A stretch of DNA of 43,686 nucleotides from Halalkalibacter wakoensis JCM 9140 (GCF_000513095.1 NZ_BAUT01000031.1:1-43686); one strand, 5' to 3'; numbered from the stretch's first letter, positions 1-9,100 are shown. The notes: generated from the sequence alone by a model not told the origin. Numbers and translations: made by a program.

Positions 1-1
1 T

Positions 2-292
2 TCGCTTCGAAAACAAAAACAAACACCGGCTTGGATCAAGATGTTGAGCACCTATTCATTTGGGATTTACTTGCTGCATCCATTCGTACAAACGTTGGTA
101 AGCAGGCAACTCACAGTCAATGATATGAGCCAAATAGCTTATCTATTTATACAGTTTATTGCTGGAGTTCTAGTTCCAATCTTGCTAGTTTATCTTGTTT
201 CTAAGTGGTCTTATGGAGGATATGTTGTAGGGAAGATAGCAACTCCTATAAGGAAGGGCCATAGTAAACTGGGTGAGGCGAAGGTGGCGTGA
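2..292 (+). CDS. acyltransferase family 3 membrane protein, C-terminal fragment
   Basis: The frame is open from the window edge, so the gene begins upstream. The first in-frame ATG (41) is internal. The visible part has the typical C-terminal pattern of acyltransferase-3 (OafA/YiaH-like) proteins: a helix with STYSFGIYLLHP, where the HP pair follows a membrane segment, then a second hydrophobic helix around VLVPILLVYLVSKW and a basic cytoplasmic tail. Members O-acylate sugars or cell-surface polymers in the membrane; the substrate cannot be told from this end. A clear terminator follows 28 bases later, so this is the last gene of its unit. Confidence 0.75.
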   Translation, partial: SLRKQKQTPAWIKMLSTYSFGIYLLHPFVQTLVSRQLTVNDMSQIAYLFIQFIAGVLVPILLVYLVSKWSYGGYVVGKIATPIRKGHSKLGEAKVA

Positions 293-319
293 AACCATAG
301 AGTTAAAAGAAATAAACTT

Positions 320-354
320 AAAAGACTTTTTCTCTATACGAGAAAGAGTCTTTT
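320..354 (+). terminator. Rho-independent terminator after the acyltransferase
   Basis: A 15-bp stem AAAAGACTTTTTCTC / GAGAAAGAGTCTTTT around a TATAC loop; nearly symmetric, so it may work in both directions. Confidence 0.8.
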
Positions 355-536
355 ATCTTTAAATGGCAAAACTTTAAAAAAAGTTAAAAAGTAGATTTAG
401 TTACCTGAAATAAGGTTTCTCTTGCTTAATATACAGTTTTATTTGTTTGATTGAAGATAGCAAAGAGGATGAGACGTTTAGTAATCTGTTCATAGTGAAT
501 ATAATAGTAAATAGGGCATAAAAGGAGTTTGATAGA

Positions 537-677
537 ATGCATCAATTAGATGACCGTTTACTAGTTGAAACCTTTAAAAAGGCTAAAAGGTTAAACTTAA
601 ACGACGACTTTATAAAGTTGTTAGAGGATGAATTAATAAAGAGAAAATTACTAGACCAAGTCTACGTTAGTAGATAG
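537..677 (+). CDS. sda: Sda-like sporulation checkpoint peptide (inhibitor of sporulation kinase)
   Basis: A 46-codon gene with a good AAAGGAG site about 10 bases before the ATG and a TATAAT-like -10 at 500-505. The product lines up along its whole length with B. subtilis Sda: an N-terminal L-D-x-x-LLVE segment, a middle LNLNDDFIKLLEDE matching the LNRDFIELIENE hairpin of Sda, and a basic end with IKRK. Length is the same as Sda (46 residues). In B. subtilis Sda binds the DHp domain of KinA and blocks phosphotransfer to Spo0F when DNA replication is disturbed. I see no perfect DnaA box (TTATNCACA) upstream, so the DnaA control known for B. subtilis sda is not evident here. It stands alone, 190 bases before a response regulator. 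Confidence 0.85.
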   Translation: MHQLDDRLLVETFKKAKRLNLNDDFIKLLEDELIKRKLLDQVYVSR

Positions 678-868
678 TTTAAATGGTAAAGGTTGTTAAT
701 TTCGGCATATTAATAGTTCATTAACTGATAAATGTTACACTAGGAGAAGCCTGAGGTCATTTGAATAGTCTGAAATTATGAGAAATGGTTGAAATCCAAT
801 AAAAACTATATCCCTTTACTAATCAGATATAAATCAAGTGTCATCCAGAGGAAAGGGAGGTAATTTCA

Positions 869-1573
869 TTGGAACCAATAATTAAAGTAATTATTGCGGA
901 AGATAATAAAGATGCACAAGATATTATGGCTTCTTTTTTAAAACCACTTCAACAGTTCGAAGTTATTGGAGTGGCGGATAATGGTGAGAGCTTACTAGAT
1001 GTTAATCTTAATCTGAAACCAGAATTGATTATTGCAGATATTAATATGCCTAAATTAAATGGGATTGATGCAATTGCATCCTGTTTAAAGGTCAATCCTG
1101 ATTTGAAGTTCATTTATACAACAGCCTACGAAAAGTACGCAGTAAAGGCTTTTGATCTAAATGCAGTGGACTATTTAATAAAACCAATAAAGAAAGAACG
1201 CTTTTATGTCGCGTTAGAAAAAGCAAAAGGATTATTGGATTATAAAAAAGAGAAGACTATTTTAACAATCCAGATGGATCGAACTTCTTATTTTATCCAA
1301 AATAAGGATATTATATGTATCGAAAAAGAGAATCGGAAAACAATTATTCATACAGCTACTCAAAAATATGAAACAAATGATTCACTAGATAGTATTTTAT
1401 CAAGGCTATCAAATAATTTTTTTCGGACCCATCGATCCTTTATTGTGAATATAGATTATATCTCTCATATTACAGCAGAAGGTGAGACATATCTTGCTCA
1501 CTTACGAAATTACCCCCATCCAGCTTATGTGTCCAAGCTTCGTATAAGTGAATTGTACAAAGAGATCTCCTAA
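869..1573 (+). CDS. LytTR-family response regulator
   Basis: TTG start set by GGGAGG at 855-860; no ATG fits as well. The 234-residue protein has an N-terminal receiver domain (acidic pair E11-D12, phospho-acceptor Asp57 in LIIADINMP, Thr in YTTAYEKYA, Lys in YLIKPIKK) and a C-terminal LytTR DNA-binding domain (about 130-234, with RTHRSFIVNIDYI). LytTR regulators bind direct repeats upstream of targets, often cell-envelope or virulence genes. It is followed by its own terminator, so it is probably not co-transcribed with the hybrid kinase at 1710, although the two may still be partners. The 190-base gap before it holds nothing else I recognise. Confidence 0.85.
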   Translation: MEPIIKVIIAEDNKDAQDIMASFLKPLQQFEVIGVADNGESLLDVNLNLKPELIIADINMPKLNGIDAIASCLKVNPDLKFIYTTAYEKYAVKAFDLNAVDYLIKPIKKERFYVALEKAKGLLDYKKEKTILTIQMDRTSYFIQNKDIICIEKENRKTIIHTATQKYETNDSLDSILSRLSNNFFRTHRSFIVNIDYISHITAEGETYLAHLRNYPHPAYVSKLRISELYKEIS

Positions 1574-1580
1574 TAAAGAC

Positions 1581-1618
1581 ACTCTACTTTCGTAAATAAG
1601 GCAAAAGTAGAGTTTTTT
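1581..1618 (+). terminator. Rho-independent terminator after the LytTR regulator
   Basis: Stem ACTCTACTTT / AAAGTAGAGT followed by TTTTTT. Confidence 0.85.
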
Positions 1619-1709
1619 CCTTTGATTACCAACGTTATCCCCTGTTCGTGTCCACAAAACTTCATTAGAATAGAAAGAACGTATCTATTTATAAATGGAG
1701 GATAAGTGT

Positions 1710-3572
1710 GTGTTTGAAGATAATCCGGCAACCCTTACATTGCAAAAGTTAACTAGAAACTTACTTGACAGAGAAAGTGCACATATCATATATATGTTTA
1801 GTGAATATGATCAGTATGTCAATAATGCGCTTGCGTATATTTCTGATGGTTTAAATAATGGGGATAAAATTTTAGTTTTTGAAGACCAAACATTTTATTA
1901 TACGTTAATAAAAAAGCTTCAATTATCTGGCTATACAAGAGAAGATATTCAGTCAATAACTTTTCAATGCAGCACGACTTATTATGGAACAGGAGAGGGG
2001 TTTAGCGCCGATAAAACGTTGGAAATCCTTCATGATTTTGTGGAAGATAATGTAGAAAAAGGCATTCGAACAAGAATATGGGGACAAGTACAAGTGCAAG
2101 ATATGTCTATTAGTGAATTACGAAAATATGAATGTCAGTGCGATAAATTTTTCAGTGGAAAGAATTTCATCTCAATTTGTACGTATAACGGATTATTAAC
2201 GCCTGCTTATCTACAAAATGAATTATTAAAAGTACATGAGTATTTAATGGTGGACCAGCAATTAGAAAGATCTCCTTTCTATCACCAAAGCTATGTTACC
2301 AACTTGTCTGATTCAGAGGTAGAAAGACTGAAAAAACTTGAAAGTGAAAACGATGAGTTACGTCGGAAAAACGAACGACTGTTAGTAAAACAGGCTAGGC
2401 AAAAAGAGCGGGAAAAGTTCCTTGATCTTGCAAGAGAAAATGCTGAAAAAGCGAATATAGAAAAAAGTGCATTCCTTTCACAAATGAGTCACGACCTGCG
2501 AACTCCATTGAACACGATTCAAGGATACATTCAAGTTATCCAGATGAATGAAAACGATGCGGAACTTCAATGGAAAATTAATCGAATTTACCAAGCGTCG
2601 GAGCAATTACTAAAGCTAATCGAGGAAATCCTAGATTTTACTGTGATTGATTCTGGAAAGGTAAATCTGAATAAAGAATTAATCAAGTTAAAGTCTTTTC
2701 TTCATAATTGTGTAGACTCTATCTTAGAAACACCAAAACACGATATCCAGCTTCATCTAGAGAAAATTCCTGATGATTTCTATGTAGAAGCAGATCCGGT
2801 TCGGTTAAACCAAATCATCATGAATCTTTTAACGAATGCCATTAAATACAATCAACCATTTGGGGTCGTGAACATATTCTGTTCGTTTAATGAATATAGC
2901 AATGAGATTCAAATCCATATAAAAGACAATGGAATTGGGATCGAACAAAAAGAATTAGATCTTATATTTGAACCTTTTTATAGGTCAAAAAGGACGATGG
3001 ATAATTGGGAAGGTACAGGACTAGGCTTGGCGATTGTCGCACAATTAACAAAAAGAATGAATGGTACGTATGGTGTTACAAGTGAAATTGGCAAAGGATC
3101 AACCTTTTGGGTATCGTTTAAAAAAGTTAAGCCAAATCAATCATATGAATTAGAAAGTACAAATAGCAAAAAGGACACCGATGTGTTGGGTACGGGGGTT
3201 TTTAAAATTTTATATATAGAAGATAACCAAGAAAATAGAGATGTGATGGCCGTTATGCTACAATCCATGGATCATCATATTGATTTAACTTTTGCGTCTA
3301 CGGGTGAAGAGGGAATAAATAAAGTGTTTGAAGACAAGTCTCATCTTGTTTTACTGGACTTAAATTTACCTGATATTAATGGATTTGACGTATTAAATAA
3401 GTTGAAATCGAACCCTATTACAAAAGAGATTCCTGTTGTAGCAGTGAGTGCAGATGCATTAGAGTCAACAATCAAAAGAGCGTTACTTGATGGGTGCGCG
3501 GCATACGTAACCAAGCCGGTTGATTTTAAGGAGTTAAGAGGGGTTTTACAGAAAGTTGCTGTGAAAATATAA
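1710..3572 (+). CDS. MEDS-domain hybrid sensor histidine kinase with C-terminal receiver
   Basis: The frame opens at an ATG at 1695, but that ATG lies in the TGGAGG site (1696-1701); the GTG at 1710 is correctly spaced and is my chosen start (620 residues). Order of domains: a MEDS (DcmR-like) sensory domain (about 15-185, ending in an SICTYNG strand and a conserved LLKVHEYL helix), a coiled coil (about 200-250), HisKA with SHDLRTPLN (phospho-His about 261), HATPase with N box NLLTNAIKYN, G boxes DNGIGI and GTGLGLAI, then a receiver domain (about 500-615; phospho-Asp in LVLLDLNLP, Lys in YVTKPVD). No membrane segment or signal peptide, so it senses in the cytoplasm. MEDS domains were first noted in methanogen/methylotroph regulators; the ligand is unknown. 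No separate output protein is in its transcript. Confidence 0.85.
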   Translation: MFEDNPATLTLQKLTRNLLDRESAHIIYMFSEYDQYVNNALAYISDGLNNGDKILVFEDQTFYYTLIKKLQLSGYTREDIQSITFQCSTTYYGTGEGFSADKTLEILHDFVEDNVEKGIRTRIWGQVQVQDMSISELRKYECQCDKFFSGKNFISICTYNGLLTPAYLQNELLKVHEYLMVDQQLERSPFYHQSYVTNLSDSEVERLKKLESENDELRRKNERLLVKQARQKEREKFLDLARENAEKANIEKSAFLSQMSHDLRTPLNTIQGYIQVIQMNENDAELQWKINRIYQASEQLLKLIEEILDFTVIDSGKVNLNKELIKLKSFLHNCVDSILETPKHDIQLHLEKIPDDFYVEADPVRLNQIIMNLLTNAIKYNQPFGVVNIFCSFNEYSNEIQIHIKDNGIGIEQKELDLIFEPFYRSKRTMDNWEGTGLGLAIVAQLTKRMNGTYGVTSEIGKGSTFWVSFKKVKPNQSYELESTNSKKDTDVLGTGVFKILYIEDNQENRDVMAVMLQSMDHHIDLTFASTGEEGINKVFEDKSHLVLLDLNLPDINGFDVLNKLKSNPITKEIPVVAVSADALESTIKRALLDGCAAYVTKPVDFKELRGVLQKVAVKI

Positions 3573-3581
3573 ACGATTTGT

Positions 3582-3626
3582 AAGTGTCTGTTATTGTTAA
3601 ATCAACAATGACAGGCACTTTTTTTT
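3582..3626 (+). terminator. Rho-independent terminator after the hybrid kinase
   Basis: Long stem AAGTGTCTGTTATTGTT / AACAATGACAGGCACTT with a T8 tract. Confidence 0.9.
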
Positions 3627-3800
3627 GTTCAGAACAGTTTGATACGAATTTATTTTAATCAATAGAGGAAAATGAAGTGAAATTGTCGAATGATGTTCTA
3701 AAAAAGTGGAGGCAAACATGTACAATCGATTAATTTGCTTTAAAAGATGGAAGACACCATCTTTCTTATATAAAGAAGCTGAGAAGAGAAACGAAATCAC

Positions 3801-4574
3801 ATGATTACTTATGAAGCTTTCTTTTTAATGATTTTAATCAGTATATTAGGTCCTGTTGTAGGAGTTGTATTGTTAATTTTTTTCAATATGTTTGAGAAGC
3901 AAGTGTATGTATTAGAAATTGAAAAAAAGCAAATTGAACTTGAAAAGGAGCTAGAAAGAAGTAGGTACTTACAGTTAAATCAGCAGATACAGCCGCATTT
4001 TTTGTTTAATGCCCTAAATTCAATGCTAAGCTTGATCCGTTTAAAACGGTATGATGGGTTGAAAGAAGCGTTTGAGCATATGGTTCTATATCTTCGCTTT
4101 AAATATGTAGATAAAGATCCACTCTATGTTATGACTGATGAAATTTCCTATACAAACCACTTCATTGCTATTCAAAAGTTACGTTTTGGTGAAAGGCTAC
4201 AGGTGTCTTGGGAAGTGGATATCGCTGTTAAACAGGCCTTAATTCTTCCGTATCTTTTACAAACACTAGTAGAAAATGCTTTTAAGCATGGAGTTGAAAT
4301 GGTTGAAGGGGATGCTCTCATCCATATAGAGATCAAGAAGTATAACAAAGAAGTATCGCTAACAGTAAAAGACAATGGCCCAGGTTTTCAAGATACGTCT
4401 TTCCTTGATCACTATGAAGGGATCGGATTAAAAAATATAGAAACTAGGCTGCATCTACTTTTTGGTGAAACGGCCAAGCTAGTTATTCAACCAACTGTTG
4501 AAGAGAGTGGAGGCATTGTTACGGTAATCTGGCCATTTATAGAGGAGGAAAAAGATGAGAGTATTGGTACTTGA
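3801..4574 (+). CDS. LytS/YesM-type sensor histidine kinase (short form)
   Basis: 257 residues: one N-terminal membrane helix (about 7-30), a short charged coiled coil (about 35-58), then the His_kinase motif QIQPHFLFNALNSM with His66, and a C-terminal HATPase (N box TLVENAFKHGVE, G box DNGPGF, GIGLKNIETRL). There is almost no extracellular sensory domain, so it probably senses through the membrane helix or a partner; the multipass protein encoded two genes downstream is a natural candidate. Its last 20 bases overlap the start of the regulator gene at 4555, so the two are translationally coupled. Confidence 0.87.
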   Translation: MITYEAFFLMILISILGPVVGVVLLIFFNMFEKQVYVLEIEKKQIELEKELERSRYLQLNQQIQPHFLFNALNSMLSLIRLKRYDGLKEAFEHMVLYLRFKYVDKDPLYVMTDEISYTNHFIAIQKLRFGERLQVSWEVDIAVKQALILPYLLQTLVENAFKHGVEMVEGDALIHIEIKKYNKEVSLTVKDNGPGFQDTSFLDHYEGIGLKNIETRLHLLFGETAKLVIQPTVEESGGIVTVIWPFIEEEKDESIGT

Positions 4575-5262
4575 TGATGAACCGTTAGAGTTGGATCAAA
4601 TAGAAATACTTATTCATGATCATTTTCCGACATGGGTTGTAAAGAAAGCGCAAAATTATACAGAAGCAATGGAAGTCGTCGATCGTTCGTTACAAGAAGA
4701 TCAGCCAATGCAACTGGCACTCATTGATGTAAAACTACCTGGTCGTAATGGTTTAGAAGTAGCAGAGAAAATAAAAGCAAGAATTCCGCAGATTGATTTT
4801 ATTGTCGTCTCCGCCTTTCAAAACTTTGATTATGCAAAAAAATCTATTCAATTAAAAGTCGTCGATTACTTAGTGAAGCCTGTGATAGAAAAAGAATTTG
4901 TCACTGTTCTTCAAAGCTATGTTCATGAACATCCCGAATACGAGATTCATTCGGAAGTGGTACAGAAAATGATTCGGATTGTACAGTCGAGCTACCAGGA
5001 TTCATTAAAGCTTTCTGATATAGCAAAAGAGTTACATATGAATGCTAATTACATGAGCCGATTGTTTAGTGAGGAAGTAGGGAAGAGCTTTTCTGATTAT
5101 CTACTAGGATATCGAATTGAAATGGCAAAATCACTCTTAGTCAAACATAAAGACTGGAGTATTCAAAGGGTAGCAGAAGATTGCGGGTTTAATAGTCAGC
5201 ATTATTTTAGTACAACTTTTAAAAAATTGGTTAATCAAACGCCAAAAGCTTTTCGAAAGTAA
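4555..5262 (+). CDS. AraC-family response regulator (YesN-like)
   Basis: 235 residues with a GAGGAGG-type site inside the preceding gene. N-terminal receiver (D7-D8, phospho-Asp58 in LALIDVKLPG, Lys in YLVKPVIEK) and a C-terminal pair of AraC HTH motifs (about 135-235: LSDIAKELHMNANYMSRLF and IQRVAEDCGFNSQHYFSTTF, ending in TPKAFRK). Cognate partner of the overlapping kinase. Targets are likely the neighbouring membrane protein and perhaps the peptide ABC operon that follows, but no operator repeat was identified. Confidence 0.88.
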   Translation: MRVLVLDDEPLELDQIEILIHDHFPTWVVKKAQNYTEAMEVVDRSLQEDQPMQLALIDVKLPGRNGLEVAEKIKARIPQIDFIVVSAFQNFDYAKKSIQLKVVDYLVKPVIEKEFVTVLQSYVHEHPEYEIHSEVVQKMIRIVQSSYQDSLKLSDIAKELHMNANYMSRLFSEEVGKSFSDYLLGYRIEMAKSLLVKHKDWSIQRVAEDCGFNSQHYFSTTFKKLVNQTPKAFRK

Positions 5263-5282
5263 ATATACTAGGGGTAGAAATC

Positions 5283-6320
5283 ATGAAACAAGAAAAGCCG
5301 TTAAGTCTTACAGTTTTATTGTCTAATTGGTTTTCAATTAGCATGCTGTTTATTTCAGGAGAAGTTGTTTTGAGATACGGTGCAAAAGCAGGTTTTGTGA
5401 TGGTACTTGCTTTTTTAGTAGCGCTCATCCTTGTTTTTCCACTCCTAAAAGAAAAGAGGTTATCGAATGTATCAACGGACTGGTTGCGCTTATTCTGGTT
5501 AATGGAAGTAATTCTCCTTCAGCTGTTTATAGGAATCATCTTAATTAAGGAGATTTTCTCATTTGCGATTTTTGAGGCAGCGTTTTGGACAATAATGGGT
5601 TCACTATTTTTTACACTTTTACTGAAATATGTTAAAAAGCTGCTTACTTTGTTCGAAATAAGCCTATTGAGTCTGATTTTTGGGATGGCCATATTATTAC
5701 CGAATTATGTTTATTTACAAAAAGGTCTTGAAACGGTTTATCATAATTTACTTCATTATCATCCGAAATTGTTACATCAAGATCAAACAGGGATAAACGG
5801 TTTGTTTTTTCTTCTCGTCCTTATTTTTTTCTCGAAGCTGTTTGTTCAAATTCCTGTTTTGCGTCAAGTTACTGGTTCTACAAATGGAAAGGGATTTAGA
5901 AAGCTAATAATTGCAGGCATTATTTGGTCAACAATTGTTTTAGCCTTCTCAACCATGACGATTGTCTCAATTACTCAAAACATGACAATTGTTCATTCGA
6001 ATGAATTAGTTCCAGAATTATTAAGGAAATTATCAACCCCTTTTATTTTTTATACGGTGTTGATTTCCTTTTACATCGGTACATTTATTAAAATTGCCCT
6101 ATCTTTTCTTACATTTTTAGATTTTCCTCACAAAGGTTCCCTTAGTCCCAAACTTATATATCTTACGTTAGGGTGCTTGATCGTTCTTGTTCCTTACTTA
6201 TACGTTAAAGAATATACTGTTCTAGCTATTTTCTTGTATGTTGGGGCATTGCTTAGTTCCCTAACGATTTTGTCCTTCCTCTTTAGCTTGGTAAAAAATC
6301 TCACAATGAAAAACCAGTAA
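5283..6320 (+). CDS. multipass membrane protein of unknown function, probably transporter-like
   Basis: 345 residues, about ten hydrophobic helices spread over the whole length, with short charged loops and no signal peptide. The start has a GGGG site (TAGGGG) upstream. The N-terminal stretch FISGEVVLRYGAKAG recalls the discontinuous first helix of amino-acid/sodium symporter-fold proteins, but I cannot assign a family with confidence. It lies 20 bases after the AraC-type regulator and ends at a strong terminator, so it forms one operon with the kinase/regulator pair. It may be a transporter whose activity is reported to the nearly sensorless kinase (inference). Confidence 0.6.
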   Translation: MKQEKPLSLTVLLSNWFSISMLFISGEVVLRYGAKAGFVMVLAFLVALILVFPLLKEKRLSNVSTDWLRLFWLMEVILLQLFIGIILIKEIFSFAIFEAAFWTIMGSLFFTLLLKYVKKLLTLFEISLLSLIFGMAILLPNYVYLQKGLETVYHNLLHYHPKLLHQDQTGINGLFFLLVLIFFSKLFVQIPVLRQVTGSTNGKGFRKLIIAGIIWSTIVLAFSTMTIVSITQNMTIVHSNELVPELLRKLSTPFIFYTVLISFYIGTFIKIALSFLTFLDFPHKGSLSPKLIYLTLGCLIVLVPYLYVKEYTVLAIFLYVGALLSSLTILSFLFSLVKNLTMKNQ

Positions 6321-6333
6321 GGTAACAATAGTG

Positions 6334-6380
6334 AAAAAAGTCTGAATAATTTTGCAAAAAATGTATTCAGACTTTTTTTA
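6334..6380 (+). terminator. Rho-independent terminator ending the kinase/regulator/membrane protein operon
   Basis: 15-bp stem AAAAAAGTCTGAATA / TATTCAGACTTTTTT. Confidence 0.9.
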
Positions 6381-6426
6381 TAATTTAGTTGTTAGCAAAT
6401 AACAGAAAAAAGGGGAGATTTACAAA

Positions 6427-8046
6427 ATGACAGGTAAACGTATAACACTGTTTCTGTTTGTATTACTTGTTTCATTGTTGTTCGTTGGTTGTTCTTCGGA
6501 GTCAACAACACCAGAATCATCAACAGATGATGCAGCTACAGATACACCAACAGGGAACAAAGTTGTTGTGGTTGGTCTCGAGGCTGAGCCAACATCTTTA
6601 GATGCACATCAATTATCTGATTATAATTCGAGTCGTGCTGCGATGGAATTGTATGATCAATTGGTTGAATTTAAAGATGAGTCAACCGATATTGTTCCAG
6701 GGCTGGCGGAAAAATGGGATGTTTCTGATGATGGCCTTAAGTATACATTTTATTTAAGAGAAGATGTAACGTTTCATGATGGAACTCCATTCAATGCAGA
6801 AGCTGTAAAATTTTCTATTGATCGACAAATTGATTCTGACCATCCTTTCCATGATACAGGACAGTTTGCTTATGCTGATTACACATTTGGACCAGTTGAA
6901 AGTGTTGAAGTTGATGATGAGTTTACAGTTACTTTCACGTTAAATGAGGCATATGCTCCGTTTCTAAGTAATATGGCCATGCATGCGGCAAGTATTGTCA
7001 GCCCAACAGCTGTAGAAGAACATGGTGCAGACTTCACAAAAAACCCTGTCGGTACAGGCCCGTTTAAATTTGTAAGTTGGAATCCAGGTGTGGAAGTTGT
7101 TCTTGAAGCAAATCCGGACCACTTTGAAGGAGCACCAAATGTAGATCAAATTATCTTCAAGCCAATTACAGAGCCACAAACTCGTTTAGCTGAGTTAGAA
7201 GCAGGAAATATGGATTTAATCGTAAACGTTCCACCCGATGACTTAGCACGTCTTGAAGCTGATGATAGCTTACAGATCATTGAGCAAGCTGGTATGCATG
7301 TATGGTGGACATCTTTTAATACTCAAAGAGAACCATTTAATGATGTGAAAATTCGTCAAGCGATCAATTATGCTATTAACAAAGAAGCCATTGTAGATGG
7401 TATTTTGCAAGGAACAGGTGAAGTGGCGAATAGTCCTGTCCCACCAGTTGTTTGGGGACATAATCCTAATGTGTCCAACTATGAATATAACCCTGAAAAG
7501 GCAATTGAACTTCTTGAAGAAGCTGGATACCCTGATGGATTTGAGTTAACGTATTGGGTTCCTGAATCAGGTTCCGGAATGCAACAGCCACAGGCAATGG
7601 CAGCCGCCATTCAATCAGATCTTTCTAAGGTCGGAATTGATGTAACAATCCAAACTCTTGAATGGGGAACGTATTTAGATAAAGTGTTCGTTCCAGTAGA
7701 AGAAAATGATATGGACATGCATCAAATGTCTTGGATTGGTGATAACGGAGATCCAGACAACTTCCTTTATGCCTTATTAGGTGGAGAACAATGGCCAACG
7801 GCAGGATTTAACTCCTCTTACTATGAGAACGCTGAAGTAGATGAACTTCTAAAAGAAGCTCGTATTACGAAAGACAAAGGTGAACGTACAGAAATGTATG
7901 AGAAAGCTCAAGAGCTGATTATGGAGGATGCACCTTGGGTGATTATTGATCATGAAATGCAGATTGTTGCAACAAGTAAAAGATTGCAAAACTTCAAACT
8001 TCATCCGACAGGTGTCTTCAGATTTTCAGATGTAGATGTTCAATAA
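6427..8046 (+). CDS. ABC transporter substrate-binding lipoprotein, peptide/nickel family (SBP family 5)
   Basis: 539 residues; the site AAAGGGGAG precedes the ATG. The N-terminus is a lipoprotein signal ending LLFVGC with Cys22, followed by a Ser/Thr/Glu-rich linker. The body has the family-5 pattern: EPTSLDAHQ, YDQLVEF, GLAEKWDVSDDGLKYTFYLR, FHDGTPFNAEAVKFS, NPVGTGPFKFVSWN, VRQAINYAINKEAIVDG-like, and NPEKAIELLEEAGYPDGFEL. Such proteins deliver oligopeptides, dipeptides, glutathione or Ni to OppBC-type permeases. It is the first gene of the operon and is separated from the permease by a stem-loop that may set its higher dose. Very acidic outside the signal, as expected for alkaliphile exported proteins. 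Confidence 0.92.
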   Translation: MTGKRITLFLFVLLVSLLFVGCSSESTTPESSTDDAATDTPTGNKVVVVGLEAEPTSLDAHQLSDYNSSRAAMELYDQLVEFKDESTDIVPGLAEKWDVSDDGLKYTFYLREDVTFHDGTPFNAEAVKFSIDRQIDSDHPFHDTGQFAYADYTFGPVESVEVDDEFTVTFTLNEAYAPFLSNMAMHAASIVSPTAVEEHGADFTKNPVGTGPFKFVSWNPGVEVVLEANPDHFEGAPNVDQIIFKPITEPQTRLAELEAGNMDLIVNVPPDDLARLEADDSLQIIEQAGMHVWWTSFNTQREPFNDVKIRQAINYAINKEAIVDGILQGTGEVANSPVPPVVWGHNPNVSNYEYNPEKAIELLEEAGYPDGFELTYWVPESGSGMQQPQAMAAAIQSDLSKVGIDVTIQTLEWGTYLDKVFVPVEENDMDMHQMSWIGDNGDPDNFLYALLGGEQWPTAGFNSSYYENAEVDELLKEARITKDKGERTEMYEKAQELIMEDAPWVIIDHEMQIVATSKRLQNFKLHPTGVFRFSDVDVQ

Positions 8047-8055
8047 CGTGATTTT

Positions 8056-8084
8056 GTAAAGAGGAGATGCTTTCTCCTCTTTAC
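8056..8084 (+). promoter_or_regulatory. intercistronic stem-loop between binding protein and permease
   Basis: Perfect 12-bp inverted repeat GTAAAGAGGAGA / TCTCCTCTTTAC with a 5-base loop and only a weak T tract. It is probably a partial terminator or 3' stabiliser that makes more binding protein than permease (inference). Confidence 0.6.
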
Positions 8085-8142
8085 CTATTTTTCTTCTATT
8101 CGTCACTTTAGATAGTGATTCTATGTTTAAGAGGTGAATGAA

Positions 8143-9090
8143 ATGGCTTCGTATATTTTTAGAAGGATGATTGGGTTACTTCCTGTCTTGTTTGGGGTAA
8201 CGATCCTTGTTTTTTCAATTATGCACCTATCACCGGGGGATCCAGCCAAAATTATTTTAGGTCCAAAAGCAACGGAAGAATCAATAGAAAAATTGAACGT
8301 ACAGCTTGGGCTCGATCAGCCACTGCATGTTCAATATGTGACCTGGATAGGAAATGTCTTCAAAGGAGACTGGGGTAGATCAATTCAAATGAAAATGGAA
8401 GTTCTTCCACTCGTCATGGAACGGTTTTCGGCAACCTTAATTTTAACCGTATCGAGTTTGACAATCGCAACGGTTATTGGGATTGGTGTAGGGATTATCT
8501 CAGCTTACCGAAAGTATTCTTGGATTGATCGGTCTTTAATGATGTTCGTGCTAATTGGTTTTTGTTTGCCAGTATTTTGGCTAGGCATCCTTTTGCAAAT
8601 TGTTTTTGGTCTGAAATTAGGTATATTGCCGATTTCAGGAATGTATCCCGCTGGACAGACAGGATTTAACCATTTGTTGACACATTTAATCCTCCCATCG
8701 CTCGCTTTATCTGCAGGAGCGGGAGCGGTTATTGCTCGGATGACTAGATCAAGCATGTTAGAAGTATTTGAACAGGACTATATTCGAACAGCTCGTTCAA
8801 AAGGAATTAAGGAACGCAAAGTAATTTACATTCATGCACTAAAAAATGCAATCATACCAGTATTAACGGTATTAGGGATGCAAGTCGGTTTTTTACTAGC
8901 AGGAGCTGTATTAGTTGAAATGGTATTCTCATGGCCAGGCATTGGAACTTTAATGGTCAATGGAATATTAGCACGAGATTTCCCGCTCGTTCAAGGAGTA
9001 ATTTTATTAGTTGCTACGACTTATGTCGTGGTGAATTTATTAATTGACATCTTATATGCGATTCTTGATCCGAGAATCTCTTACAGTTAG
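8143..9090 (+). CDS. OppB/DppB-type ABC transporter permease
   Basis: Start chosen at the ATG at 8143, because the GTG nine bases upstream (8134) lies inside the AAGAGGTG ribosome site. 315 residues with six membrane helices. The N-terminal YIFRRMIGLLPVLFGVTILVF and the HLSPGDPAKIILGP segment are typical of the family, and the cytoplasmic EAA loop reads RTARSKGIKERKVIYIHALKN in two parts around residues 208-228. It forms the membrane channel with the next gene product. Confidence 0.92.
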   Translation: MASYIFRRMIGLLPVLFGVTILVFSIMHLSPGDPAKIILGPKATEESIEKLNVQLGLDQPLHVQYVTWIGNVFKGDWGRSIQMKMEVLPLVMERFSATLILTVSSLTIATVIGIGVGIISAYRKYSWIDRSLMMFVLIGFCLPVFWLGILLQIVFGLKLGILPISGMYPAGQTGFNHLLTHLILPSLALSAGAGAVIARMTRSSMLEVFEQDYIRTARSKGIKERKVIYIHALKNAIIPVLTVLGMQVGFLLAGAVLVEMVFSWPGIGTLMVNGILARDFPLVQGVILLVATTYVVVNLLIDILYAILDPRISYS

Positions 9091-9100
9091 GAGGGTGGGG

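Noticed and set aside
537-677. DnaA box control of sda as in B. subtilis.
   Set aside because: No TTATNCACA match is visible in the 180 bases upstream, so the claim cannot be made from this sequence.
3597-3800. Minus-strand frame of 67 codons between the hybrid kinase and the LytS-like kinase.
   Set aside because: It covers a terminator and a promoter region, lacks a ribosome site, and its composition is not protein-like.
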